Shown: one piece after another, positions 51,149 to 58,846 of the stretch
Position numbering within the stretch: position 1 is the first letter of the stretch
Layout: each line of letters begins with the position of its first letter
From: Nitrospirota bacterium
GTDB lineage: Bacteria; Nitrospirota; Thermodesulfovibrionia; Thermodesulfovibrionales; JdFR-88
DNA: 64,000 bases
Assembly (NCBI GenBank): GCA_014874185.1
Contig: JACWAF010000035.1
Location: forward strand, 248,001-312,000
Reading direction: 5' to 3'
Made by a program: the position numbers and the translations under genes
Notes under the pieces: generated by a model
The model's input: only the letters and a program-made list of their open reading frames with translations
What the model was told of the DNA's origin: nothing
Databases searched by the model: none

Positions 51149-53101
51149 TTATTTGGCAATTTTTTTCAATAATTCGGTCCGGCCCTCGATTATCTTGTCC
51201 ACCACTTCCGGGTCTGCAAGGGTGCTCACGTCCCCGATGGCCTCGGGCTGGCCCTCGACCACCTTCCTTAATATCCGGCGCATTATCTTGCCGCTTCTGG
51301 TCTTTGGAAGCCCCTCCACGAACTGGATGAAATCCGGGCTTGCGATTGGCCCTATGTCCCGCCTTACCCGCTCGAACAGCTCCCCGCGCATCTCGCCGGT
51401 GCCGGTGTAACCGTTTTTGAGGAGGACGAATGCGTAGATACCCTGGCCTTTTATATCATGGGGGAAGCCCACCACGGCGGCCTCGGCCACGGCCGGGTGG
51501 GCCACCAGGGCGCTTTCCACCTCGGCCGTGCCCAGCCTGTGCCCGGAGACGTTTATCACGTCGTCGATCCTGCCCAGGAGGTGATAGTCCCCGTCCTCAT
51601 CCAGCTTGGCCCCATCCCCGGTGAAATAACAGCACCTGTACTGGCCGAAGTAGATGCGCTGATAGCGTACCGGGTCTCCCCAGATGGTGCGGGCAAGGCC
51701 CGGCCATGCCCGCTTTATTACCAGCGCGCCTTCCTCGCCCAACCGGGCCTCCTTGCCATCCGCCTTCAAGACGGCGGGCTCCACGCCGAAGAAGGGCCGG
51801 CCGGCCGCACCCGGCTTCATGGGGACCGCCCCTGGAAGGGATGAGATCATTATCCCGCCTGTCTCGGTCTGCCACCAGGTGTCCACTACCGGGCAGCGCC
51901 CCTTGCCTATGTTCTTCCAGTACCATAGCCATGCCTCGGGGTTGATGGGCTCGCCCACCGTGCCAAGGAGGCTGAGGGTGGAAAGATCATACTTCTCCGT
52001 CCATTTCGTCCCTTCGCGCATCAGTGCCCGGATCACGGTGGGGGCGGTGTAGAAGATGGTGACCTTGTGTTTTTCGATTATCTGCCAGTAACGGTCCGGC
52101 TCCGGCCAGGTGGGCACCCCCTCGAACATCAGCGCCGTGGCCCCGCAGGCCAGCGGCCCGTAAACTATATACGTATGCCCGGTTATCCAGCCGATGTCCG
52201 CCGTGCACCAGAAGACGTCCTCCTCGTGGTAATCGAAGACGTACTTGAACGTATTTGCGGCAAATACCATGAATCCGCCCGTGGTGTGCAATAACCCCTT
52301 TGGCGCGCCCGTGCTGCCGCTTGTATAAAGCAGAAACAGCGGGTCTTCGGCATCCATCGCCTCCGGCTCGCAGAACTCTGAAATTTCAGGACTGGCGAGC
52401 GCTTCATCCAGATAGAAATCTCTTCCGGGCTTCAGGGCTATTTCCTTTCCCGTCCTTTTTACTATGATGCAGCGCTCTATGGAGGGGCAGGCCCCGAGGG
52501 CATCGTCCACGTTGGCCTTCAAGGGGATGAGCTTCCCGGCCCTGTAAGACCCGTCGGATGTGACGAGGAGCTTTGCCCCGCAGTCGTTTATCCTGTCCCG
52601 CAACGAGACCGCGCTGAACCCCCCGAAGACAATGCTGTGCACCGCGCCGATGCGGGCGCAGGCCAGCATCCCTATGGCAAGCTCCGGCACCATGGGCATA
52701 TAGAATGAGACCCGGTCCCCCTTCTTTATCCCATGCAATTTCAGGAGGTTGGCGAACCGGCAGACCTCTTTTTTAAGCTCGCGGTAGGTAAAGGTGCGGG
52801 TCTCGCCCGTTTCGGATTCCCAGATGAGGGCGGTTTTTTCTCCGCGAACCGTATCGCTGTGCCTGTCTATGCAGTTATAGGAGGCGTTCAGCTTCCCGCC
52901 AAGAAACCACCTGACTTCGCCTTTTTCAAAATCCTGCTCCAGGACCCTGTCCCAGCCGGCAAACCAGCTTATCTCCTGGGCCATCCGGGCCCAGAAGCCT
53001 TCCGGGTCTTCCAGGGATTCCCTGTACATGGCCTCGTACTCTGCGGGGCTTTTTACGTATGCTTTCCTTCTAAAGCCTTCAGGCGGCGGAAAGGATTCCA
53101 T
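51149..53101 (-). CDS. acs: Acetyl-CoA synthetase
   Basis: AMP-forming enzyme that activates acetate. Adenylation-domain motifs are present: FLLYTSGSTGAPKGLLHTTGG (about residues 254-274), YNCIDRHSDT near the start, WWQTETGG (about 410-417), the hinge region GRIDDVINVSGHRLGTAEVES (about 516-536), and the regulatory acetylation-type loop PKTRSGKIMRRILRK (about 605-619). Its 650 residues are full length. It is monocistronic and followed by a strong terminator. It diverges from the ABC ATPase gene. Confidence 0.96.
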   Translation of the reverse strand: MESFPPPEGFRRKAYVKSPAEYEAMYRESLEDPEGFWARMAQEISWFAGWDRVLEQDFEKGEVRWFLGGKLNASYNCIDRHSDTVRGEKTALIWESETGETRTFTYRELKKEVCRFANLLKLHGIKKGDRVSFYMPMVPELAIGMLACARIGAVHSIVFGGFSAVSLRDRINDCGAKLLVTSDGSYRAGKLIPLKANVDDALGACPSIERCIIVKRTGKEIALKPGRDFYLDEALASPEISEFCEPEAMDAEDPLFLLYTSGSTGAPKGLLHTTGGFMVFAANTFKYVFDYHEEDVFWCTADIGWITGHTYIVYGPLACGATALMFEGVPTWPEPDRYWQIIEKHKVTIFYTAPTVIRALMREGTKWTEKYDLSTLSLLGTVGEPINPEAWLWYWKNIGKGRCPVVDTWWQTETGGIMISSLPGAVPMKPGAAGRPFFGVEPAVLKADGKEARLGEEGALVIKRAWPGLARTIWGDPVRYQRIYFGQYRCCYFTGDGAKLDEDGDYHLLGRIDDVINVSGHRLGTAEVESALVAHPAVAEAAVVGFPHDIKGQGIYAFVLLKNGYTGTGEMRGELFERVRRDIGPIASPDFIQFVEGLPKTRSGKIMRRILRKVVEGQPEAIGDVSTLADPEVVDKIIEGRTELLKKIAK

Positions 53102-53171
53102 ATATAGGCCCTCCTCGTGGAAATTCTATCAAATCCGCGGGGAAAGGGAATTGGGATTGAAGTGCCTTTGC

Positions 53172-53190
53172 ATGGGGGCTGCGCCCCCAT
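53172..53190. repeat. Short perfect hairpin between acs and the ABC ATPase gene
   Basis: ATGGGGGC-TGC-GCCCCCAT is followed by AGCCCCCCCTGG. It lies in the divergent gap upstream of both genes, too far from either start for attenuation to be evident. Confidence 0.5.
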
Positions 53191-53256
53191 AGCCCCCCCT
53201 GGAAAAGGATTTCTTCCTGGCAGCAGTTTTTAATCGCCGCAATTCCGATTCATCAT

Positions 53257-53286
53257 TTGCCAACTCTTTCCGCGAAAATTTAAAAT
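53257..53286 (+). promoter_or_regulatory. Promoter of the ABC ATPase gene (leaderless pattern)
   Basis: TTGCCA (53257-53262), 18 bases, then TAAAAT (53281-53286) end 6 bases before the ATG at 53293. There is no ribosome site. The mRNA would begin at about the start codon. Confidence 0.55.
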
Positions 53287-53292
53287 AAGCGG

Positions 53293-54063
53293 ATGGTCAT
53301 CGAACTGAAAGCCGCCTCCTGCATTGTGGAAGACAGGCAGATCCTCCGCGAGATAAACTGGACGGCAAATCCGGGCGAGCACTGGGCCATTGTGGGACTG
53401 AACGGCTCAGGTAAAACCACTCTTCTGAACCTCATAAACGGCTACGCCCCGCTTTCATCGGGGGAGATGCGGGTACTTGGAAGGCTCTATGGCGCTTATG
53501 ACTGGCGCAGGCTCCGCAAGAGCATCGGTTTCATAAGCTCCTCCCTGCAGGAAAAATTCTACAGCGGGGAGACCGCCGGGGAAATAGTGCTGAGCGGAAT
53601 ATTCAGCACCATAGGGCTGTATGATGAGCCGCGGAAGAAGGACCTGGCCAGGGCATACGCGGTCCTGGAAGGGTTTAAATGCGCACATCTGGCCGGGCAG
53701 AGATACGCCTCGCTCTCGCAGGGGGAGAAGCAGAAGGTGCTGATAGCGCGCGCCCTCGTCAGCAGCCCAAAACTCCTCATAATGGATGAGCCCTGCGGCG
53801 GCCTGGACATCTTTGCAAGAGAGGAGTTTTTATCCGGCATTCACGCCTTGGGGACAAATTCATCTCCCGCCCTCGTCTATGTAACCCACCACATAGAGGA
53901 GATATTGCCAATCTTCACGCACGTGCTGCTGTTAAAGGCGGGGAATATCCATTCCGCCGGCGAGACCGGGAGCATCCTCACCGCGAAAAACCTTTCATCT
54001 TTTTTTGGGATGCCCGTTGGTTTGCGATGGCGCAGGGGCCGCGCCTGGCTGGAAATAAAATAG
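53293..54063 (+). CDS. Stand-alone ABC ATPase
   Basis: 256 residues with a complete ATPase domain: Walker A GLNGSGKTTLL (about residues 36-46), Q-loop region ISSSLQEKF, signature LSQGEKQKV (about 138-146), Walker B LLIMDEPCGGLD (about 157-168) and switch His in VTHHIEE (about 197). The usual LSGGQ is read as LSQGE, as in ModF/YlmA-type proteins. No permease or binding-protein gene adjoins it, and mutS2 follows about 100 bases later with its own promoter. The substrate or function is unknown. Confidence 0.88.
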   Translation: MVIELKAASCIVEDRQILREINWTANPGEHWAIVGLNGSGKTTLLNLINGYAPLSSGEMRVLGRLYGAYDWRRLRKSIGFISSSLQEKFYSGETAGEIVLSGIFSTIGLYDEPRKKDLARAYAVLEGFKCAHLAGQRYASLSQGEKQKVLIARALVSSPKLLIMDEPCGGLDIFAREEFLSGIHALGTNSSPALVYVTHHIEEILPIFTHVLLLKAGNIHSAGETGSILTAKNLSSFFGMPVGLRWRRGRAWLEIK

Positions 54064-54130
54064 TCTTTAGGTCTTCCGGAATATCGGGCTTAAAAGCCAA
54101 GGAGCCATTTCTTCTGATGACTGCCCCGAT

Positions 54131-54159
54131 TTGTTTTTTATCTCCGGCGAATTTAGAAT
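54131..54159 (+). promoter_or_regulatory. Promoter of mutS2 (leaderless pattern)
   Basis: TTGTTT (54131-54136), 17 bases, then TAGAAT (54154-54159) end 7 bases before the ATG at 54167. No ribosome site is present. Confidence 0.55.
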
Positions 54160-54166
54160 AAAACTG

Positions 54167-56539
54167 ATGAGATTTGAAGCGGAATCTTCAATAGGCCGGG
54201 AAACCCTCCGCATACTTGAATTCGGAAAGATAATAGAGATCGTCTCCGGCTTTGCCCACGGCCAGCCCACGCACGGGCTGATTCGGGAGATACGGCCCTT
54301 TCACGAGGAAGGCGATATCCGCCAGAGGTTCAGCCTGGTCTCTGAGATCACGAGGCTCTCGGACGAGGGCAGGCCGCTGGCCCTAGCGGGCTTTGGCGAC
54401 ATCGCCCTCCATCTGGCCAAGGCGCGCCCGGAAGAGGCCATTCTGGAGCCCGCCGAACTTCGGGCCTTCCTGCCAGTGCTGGATATTATTTCAGCTATAG
54501 CGCGGCAGCTTGAGGACAGCCCAGACCTGCCCGCCCTGACGGGGCTTGCGGGCGGCCTCACGGGGTTCCCGGAGATACTGAAAAAAATAGAGCGCTCGAT
54601 AGACCCGGAGGGCTATATACTTGACGGCGCCTCGCCGGAGCTGGCGGAGACCAGGGCGCGCTTGCGAGGGCTTGAGTCCCGCGTCAGAAAACGCCTGGAA
54701 GAGATCGTGCGCGACCAGAAAATCTCCCCGTTCGTGCAGGACGAGTTCATAACCCAGCGTTCGGGGAGATGGGTGCTCCCAATCCGGATGGATTCCAAAG
54801 GGCAGGTGCCGGGCGTGGTGCATGACGTCTCCCGGAGCGGCGAGACCGCCTTCGTGGAGCCGCTTGAGATAATAGGCCTCTCAAACGAGCTTGAGAACAG
54901 GCGCGCCGAGGAGAAGGCGGAGGAGATACGCATACTCCGCTACATAAGCAGGCTGGTCCGCCTTGAAGCGGATAAGATAGAGGCGCAGTATGGGACGATT
55001 ATAAAGCTCGACCTCGCTAACAGCATAGCCCTCTTCGCCCGCAAGCTTGAGGCCGGGATACCAGAGATAAACACGGATGGCGTCCTGAAGATAGAGGGCG
55101 GCAGGCACCCGCTGCTTCTATATCTTAAAGACGAACTTGGCATCAAGGATATCGTCCCGCTGGACCTGGCGCTGGGCGGGGCGGACACCGTTCTGGTCAT
55201 AACCGGCCCCAACGCGGGCGGAAAGACCATAGCCATAAAGACGGCAGGTCTGCTCCTTCTGATGGCCCTCTCCGGCATACCTGTGCCCGCCTCGCCCTCA
55301 TCATCATTCCCGCTTGTAAAGGGCGTGCTGGTAGACATCGGTGACGAGCAGTCCATAGAGGCAAGCCTCTCAACATTCGCCGCGCATGCATCGAATCTCG
55401 CCCGGATACTGGCCGATGCCGGGCCGGACATGGTGGTATTGCTGGATGAGCTAGGCACCGGGACAGACCCCTCTCAAGGGGCCGCCATCTCCTGCGCGGT
55501 ATTGAAAGAGCTGCGCGAGAAGGGCGCGCTGGCCCTGGCCACCACACATTTGATAGATATAGTCACCTTCGTGCACAAGAGCGAGGGGATGCTGAACGCC
55601 TCGATGGAGTTCGACAGGAAGAGTTTTACACCCCTTTACAGGTTAAAATTTGGCGAGCCTGGGGAGAGCTATTCACTGGAGATCGCCCGCAGATACGGCA
55701 TGCCGGAGCGCGTGCTGGAGTTCGCCCGAGGGATGCTGGGGTCTTCCAAAATAGAGTTCCAGGAGCTTGTGCGGGACCTCAAGGAGACCCGCCTGGAATA
55801 CGAAAAGGGCCTCGAGCTTGTGGAAAGGGAAAAGAAAGAGGTCGAGGCCAGGCTGAAGGAGATAGCCCAGCGGCTATCCGGCGCGGAACGGGAGCGGAAA
55901 GGGGCCATCCGGCAGGCCCTTGAAGAGGCCCGCGATATCGTGGCCGGGGCAAAAAGAGAAGTGAATGCGCTGCTGGATGAAGCCAAACGCGAGAAGAAGG
56001 CGCGAGAGGCCGCGCAAAGACTCCAGGAGGCCCAGGCCGCGCTCGAAGGCAGACTGAAAAGGTTCAGGGAGGCCCCCGCCCTCTCTATGGAAGAGATCGC
56101 GGAGGGCGATATCGTGCACCTGATCTCATTTAATCGTGACGCGAAGGTACTGGGGATAGATATAAAGACCGGCCGTGTGAGGGTGCAGGCCGGAAGCATC
56201 AGCTTCGAGGCCCCAATAGAAGACATTTCGTTGCCAACGGGGAAGGCGCTGCCTAAGGGCTTCATCTCTATAAAAAGGGAGAGTCCGGAAGGGGCTGTGC
56301 CGCTGAAGATAAACCTTGTGGGCACCAGGGTGGACGAGGCATTGGAAAAAATAGAACCCTGGTTGAACGATGCCGCCCTTGCCGGGCTGCGGGAGGTCAC
56401 GGTCATCCACGGCATAGGCACCGGGGCGCTGATGAAGGCCATCCGCGAGTATTTAAAAGACCACCCGCTTGTAAACGCCTTCCGCCCCGGCGACCGCCAA
56501 GAAGGCGGCGCGGGCGTTACGGTGATAAAGCTGAAGTAG
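54167..56539 (+). CDS. mutS2: Endonuclease MutS2
   Basis: MutS-like ATPase with a C-terminal Smr nuclease domain, linked to suppression of recombination or rescue of collided ribosomes. From the ATG at 54167 it has 790 residues; an earlier in-frame TTG coincides with the -35 element. The core starts RILEFGKIIEIV. Walker A is GPNAGGKTIAIKTAG (about 344-358), and Walker B lies in VVLLDELGTGTDPSQG (about 422-437). A long coiled coil (about 540-650) follows. The Smr domain ends with VTVIHGIGTGALMKAIREYL. Mismatch-repair MutS and MutL are not in the window. Confidence 0.95.
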   Translation: MRFEAESSIGRETLRILEFGKIIEIVSGFAHGQPTHGLIREIRPFHEEGDIRQRFSLVSEITRLSDEGRPLALAGFGDIALHLAKARPEEAILEPAELRAFLPVLDIISAIARQLEDSPDLPALTGLAGGLTGFPEILKKIERSIDPEGYILDGASPELAETRARLRGLESRVRKRLEEIVRDQKISPFVQDEFITQRSGRWVLPIRMDSKGQVPGVVHDVSRSGETAFVEPLEIIGLSNELENRRAEEKAEEIRILRYISRLVRLEADKIEAQYGTIIKLDLANSIALFARKLEAGIPEINTDGVLKIEGGRHPLLLYLKDELGIKDIVPLDLALGGADTVLVITGPNAGGKTIAIKTAGLLLLMALSGIPVPASPSSSFPLVKGVLVDIGDEQSIEASLSTFAAHASNLARILADAGPDMVVLLDELGTGTDPSQGAAISCAVLKELREKGALALATTHLIDIVTFVHKSEGMLNASMEFDRKSFTPLYRLKFGEPGESYSLEIARRYGMPERVLEFARGMLGSSKIEFQELVRDLKETRLEYEKGLELVEREKKEVEARLKEIAQRLSGAERERKGAIRQALEEARDIVAGAKREVNALLDEAKREKKAREAAQRLQEAQAALEGRLKRFREAPALSMEEIAEGDIVHLISFNRDAKVLGIDIKTGRVRVQAGSISFEAPIEDISLPTGKALPKGFISIKRESPEGAVPLKINLVGTRVDEALEKIEPWLNDAALAGLREVTVIHGIGTGALMKAIREYLKDHPLVNAFRPGDRQEGGAGVTVIKLK

Positions 56540-56580
56540 AACACGTGACCATTTTGGACCTGGTTTTGGGTATTCAGGCC

Positions 56581-56603
56581 GGTTCAAGTTTGCAACTTGA
56601 ACC
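56581..56603. repeat. Perfect palindrome
   Basis: GGTTCAAGTT-TGC-AACTTGAACC has a 10-base-pair perfect stem and lies 30 bases before the inverted-repeat element. Its ends resemble that element's termini (GGTTCAGGTTGCAAACC), so it may be a collapsed copy. Confidence 0.6.
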
Positions 56604-56633
56604 CATAGTTGGTTTTCAGATCACCAATCCTAT

Positions 56634-56802
56634 GGTTCAGGTTGCAAACCATATCTGTCCAATAAATTTTTTGGACAGCATTTCAATTAAGGGAAAAAGT
56701 TTTTTTCGTGGGAGTCACCCGCCCACGGGTGACTCGATCCGCTTTGGAACAGAAAGGTCCTTTTCAGATTATCTTGGACAGCAGTGGTTGCAAACCTGAA
56801 CC
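56634..56802. mobile_element. MITE-like element with 29-base terminal inverted repeats
   Basis: The left end GGTTCAGGTTGCAAACC...CTGTCCAA and the right end TTGGACAG...GGTTGCAAACCTGAACC are inverted copies of about 29 bases with few mismatches, enclosing about 110 bases. Inside are the stems CTGTCCAA/TTGGACAG and GAGTCACCC/GGGTGACTC. There is no coding capacity. About 70 bases of the left half recur in reverse orientation at 61881-61950. Clear target-site duplications were not seen. Confidence 0.65.
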
Positions 56803-56829
56803 AGCAGAAAAGAAATCTTTTTTTAATCT

Positions 56830-56861
56830 GTCATCCCGAACTTGATTCGGGATCTGTCTTT
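56830..56861 (+). repeat. 32-base repeat (family D), left copy
   Basis: It contains the stem TCCCGAA/TTCGGGA within GTCATCCCGAACTTGATTC. It recurs at 57389-57420 in reverse orientation with 30 of 32 bases identical. The two copies bracket the DUF559 pseudogene and its own family A borders. Confidence 0.8.
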
Positions 56862-56929
56862 GATTTTCTCCGCGACTTCTTGTCAAGGTGGGCGGAAAAG
56901 ATTTAGATTACCTCTGCGTGCGGGATTTA

Positions 56930-56966
56930 TTCCCTCTCTTAAGATAAGAGGGGGTGAGGGGTGGTT
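56930..56966. repeat. Family A palindromic repeat, 5' border of the DUF559 pseudogene
   Basis: TTCCCTCTCTTAAGATAAGAGGG followed by GGTGAGGGGTGGTT, ending exactly at the ATG. It has the same order and orientation relative to the gene as at the other DUF559 copy. Confidence 0.85.
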
Positions 56967-57354
56967 ATGAATTTGAGGAATGATCCGGCGTTGAAGCAAA
57001 GGCGCCGGGAATTGCGACGTAATCAAACCGATGCGGAAAAATCCTTCTGGGCTAATGTGCGGAATAAGCAATTCTTTGGATTGAAATTTTTCCGTCAATA
57101 CAGCATCGGCCCATATATTTTGGATTTTTACTGCCCTGCCCTCAAGCTTGCTGTAGAATTGGATGGCGGACAGCATCTGCAATGCGAAAACCAGGAATAC
57201 GATGCGCCCGCTCCGAGTATCTGAAAGCTCTTGATATAGAGGTGATGCGGTTTTGGAATAATGAGGTGTTGCTTAATATAGGCGGAATTTTAGCCAGGCT
57301 GGAGGCGAAGGTAACCCCTCCTGACCTCCCCTTTCATAAAGGGGAGGGATTTTA
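56967..57354 (+). pseudogene. Frameshifted DUF559 (Vsr-like) endonuclease gene
   Basis: The first part reads MNLRNDPALKQRRRELRRNQ through FWANVRNKQFFGLKFFRQYS to DFYCPALKLAVELDGGQH, with the DUF559 catalytic residues kept. At about 57205 the frame breaks (a one-base loss in GATGCGCCCGC), and the first frame stops soon after. The other frame continues as RSEYLKALDIEVMRFWNNEVLLNIGGILARLEAK and runs on into the 3' palindromic repeat. A sequencing error could produce the same picture. It is a homologue of the gene at 47204, but diverged rather than a copy of it. Confidence 0.8.
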
Positions 57355-57357
57355 AAA
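57312..57357. repeat. Family A palindromic repeat, 3' border of the DUF559 pseudogene
   Basis: TAACCCCTCCTGACCTCCCCTTTCATAAAGGGGAGGGATTTTAAAA. The short arm CCCCTCCTGAC faces the gene and the hairpin lies outside, the mirror image of the 5' border. It supplies the stop codon of the shifted frame. Confidence 0.85.
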
Positions 57358-57388
57358 CCAAAACGGAACAAAAAAAAATAAAACCTGT

Positions 57389-57420
57389 AAAGACAGATGC
57401 CGAATCAAGTTCGGCATGAC
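57389..57420 (-). repeat. 32-base repeat (family D), right copy
   Basis: Reverse complement of the left copy at 56830-56861, differing at two paired positions that keep the stem intact (CCGAA/TTCGG). No obvious target-site duplication lies outside the pair. Confidence 0.8.
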
Positions 57421-57488
57421 GGTTAAAAAAAACTTCAAGGTAATTAAAAGAATATGGAATATTTTATAAGGTAAATTAATCTATCTTC

Positions 57489-58136
57489 TCACCCCTCTTC
57501 ACTCAACTTCCCATCCTTAAGCATCAAAATCACATCCCCAAGTTTCTCCGCCTGGGTGCGGTCGTGCGTGGAGAGGATTATGCCCGTCCTGCCGCGCATG
57601 GAGAGTAGCGCCTCCTCGATGATCTCCCGGTTCTCCGGGTCAAGACTGGCCGTGGGCTCGTCAAGAAAGAACACCTCCGGCCTTATGGCTATGGCCCTTG
57701 CCAGGGCAAGCCGCTGGGACTCCCCGCTAGAAAGCGTAAGCGCCCTCTGGTCCGCCTTGTGCTCCAGCCCCACGGAGGCCAGCGCCTCCACGGCAAGCCG
57801 CTTCGCCTCCGCGCGGCCAACCCCCCGCAGCCTCAACCCGTATGCGGCATTGGCCAGGACTGTCGTATTGAAGAGCCCAGACTCCGGCAGGAGGAGCGTT
57901 ATACGCCTTCTGAGGTTCATATCATCGAGGATGTCAACCGGGCCGTTTTCGTAAATGACCCGCCCGTGGTCCGGCTTTTCAAGGAGGGCCAGCAGGCGGA
58001 AGAGGGTGGATTTCCCAGCCCCGTTCGGGCCCATCAGGGCGTAAACCCTGTCCGGCATGAACTGGTAATTTATTCCGCCAAGCACCGGCCTCGCATAGGA
58101 TTTGCGCAGGTCTTCTATTCTCAGTGAGAGGCTCAC
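57489..58136 (-). CDS. ABC transporter ATPase, tungstate/molybdate type
   Basis: 215-residue ATPase: Walker A GPNGAGKSTLFRLL (about residues 36-49), signature LSSGESQRLALARA (about 134-147), Walker B VFFLDEPTASLD (about 154-165) and His in LSTHDRTQA. It resembles TupC/WtpC-type ATPases, based on its size and partner permease. Its start overlaps the permease stop. No periplasmic binding-protein gene (tupA) is in this operon, so the substrate (tungstate, molybdate or another oxyanion) is an inference. Confidence 0.85.
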   Translation of the reverse strand: MSLSLRIEDLRKSYARPVLGGINYQFMPDRVYALMGPNGAGKSTLFRLLALLEKPDHGRVIYENGPVDILDDMNLRRRITLLLPESGLFNTTVLANAAYGLRLRGVGRAEAKRLAVEALASVGLEHKADQRALTLSSGESQRLALARAIAIRPEVFFLDEPTASLDPENREIIEEALLSMRGRTGIILSTHDRTQAEKLGDVILMLKDGKLSEEG

Positions 58137-58837
58137 TGATATTTTCCCTTCCTCTGGAAGAAGTACATGGAGAAGTTCATTACCAGGCTTATAGCAAGCA
58201 GCAGGATGCCCAGTGCTATGGCAAGCTCGAAGTCCCCCTTGTCCGTCTCAAGCGCTATGGCCGTGGTCATCGTCCGCGTGTAGCCCTTTATGTTGCCGCC
58301 CACTATTATCACCGCGCCCACCTCGGCCATCACCCTTCCAAACCCCGCCATCAGCCCCGCGATTATCCCGTAGCGCGCCTCGTAAATCACGGTGCGCACC
58401 CGCTGAAACGGAGACGCCCCCAACGACCTCGCGGCAAGGATGACCTCCGGGCGCACCGCGACCATGGCGGAATGGCTGAGCGCGGCCACCAGGGGCAGGG
58501 CCAGAAGGAACTGCGCAAGGGCCATAATGGACGGGGTATAGAGGAGTCCCAATACCCCAAAAGGGCCGCTCCGGGAGAGCAACAGGTAAAGGGCCAGACC
58601 GGCCACCACCGGGGGCATACCCATGAATGTGTTCAACAGATGAACGGTGACCGTCCTCAGATGGGCAAACCTGGTTGAGAAGGCAAGGAACGCGGCAAGA
58701 GGCAGGCCGGCTATTGCGGCCGCGATAAGCCCGCCGCCGGAGACCAGCATCGAAAGGACCACGACGCCGATGAGTTCCCGGCTTGGGTGCAGAAGAAGCG
58801 AGAGGGCATCCTTAAGGACAAGGATTATGTAGTGCAT
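58133..58837 (-). CDS. ABC transporter permease, tungstate (TupB) type
   Basis: 234 residues with five to six membrane helices. The cytoplasmic EAA-type loop is LGASPFQRVRTVIYEARYGIIAGLMAGFGRVMAEVGAVIIVGG (about residues 137-179). The GRVMAEVGA and GNIKGYTRTMTTAI stretches match TupB. The first helices (LIGVVVLSMLVSGGGLIAAAIAGLPLAAFLAF) are also typical. It starts 9 bases after the truB stop and overlaps the ATPase gene, forming truB-permease-ATPase in one run. The absence of the binding protein is odd. Confidence 0.87.
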   Translation of the reverse strand: MHYIILVLKDALSLLLHPSRELIGVVVLSMLVSGGGLIAAAIAGLPLAAFLAFSTRFAHLRTVTVHLLNTFMGMPPVVAGLALYLLLSRSGPFGVLGLLYTPSIMALAQFLLALPLVAALSHSAMVAVRPEVILAARSLGASPFQRVRTVIYEARYGIIAGLMAGFGRVMAEVGAVIIVGGNIKGYTRTMTTAIALETDKGDFELAIALGILLLAISLVMNFSMYFFQRKGKYQ

Positions 58838-58846
58838 ATGACGGAT

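Noticed and set aside
56830-57420. Target-site duplication around the family D bracketed unit
   Set aside because: The bases outside the two 32-base repeats are both A/T-rich but show no convincing matching direct repeat.
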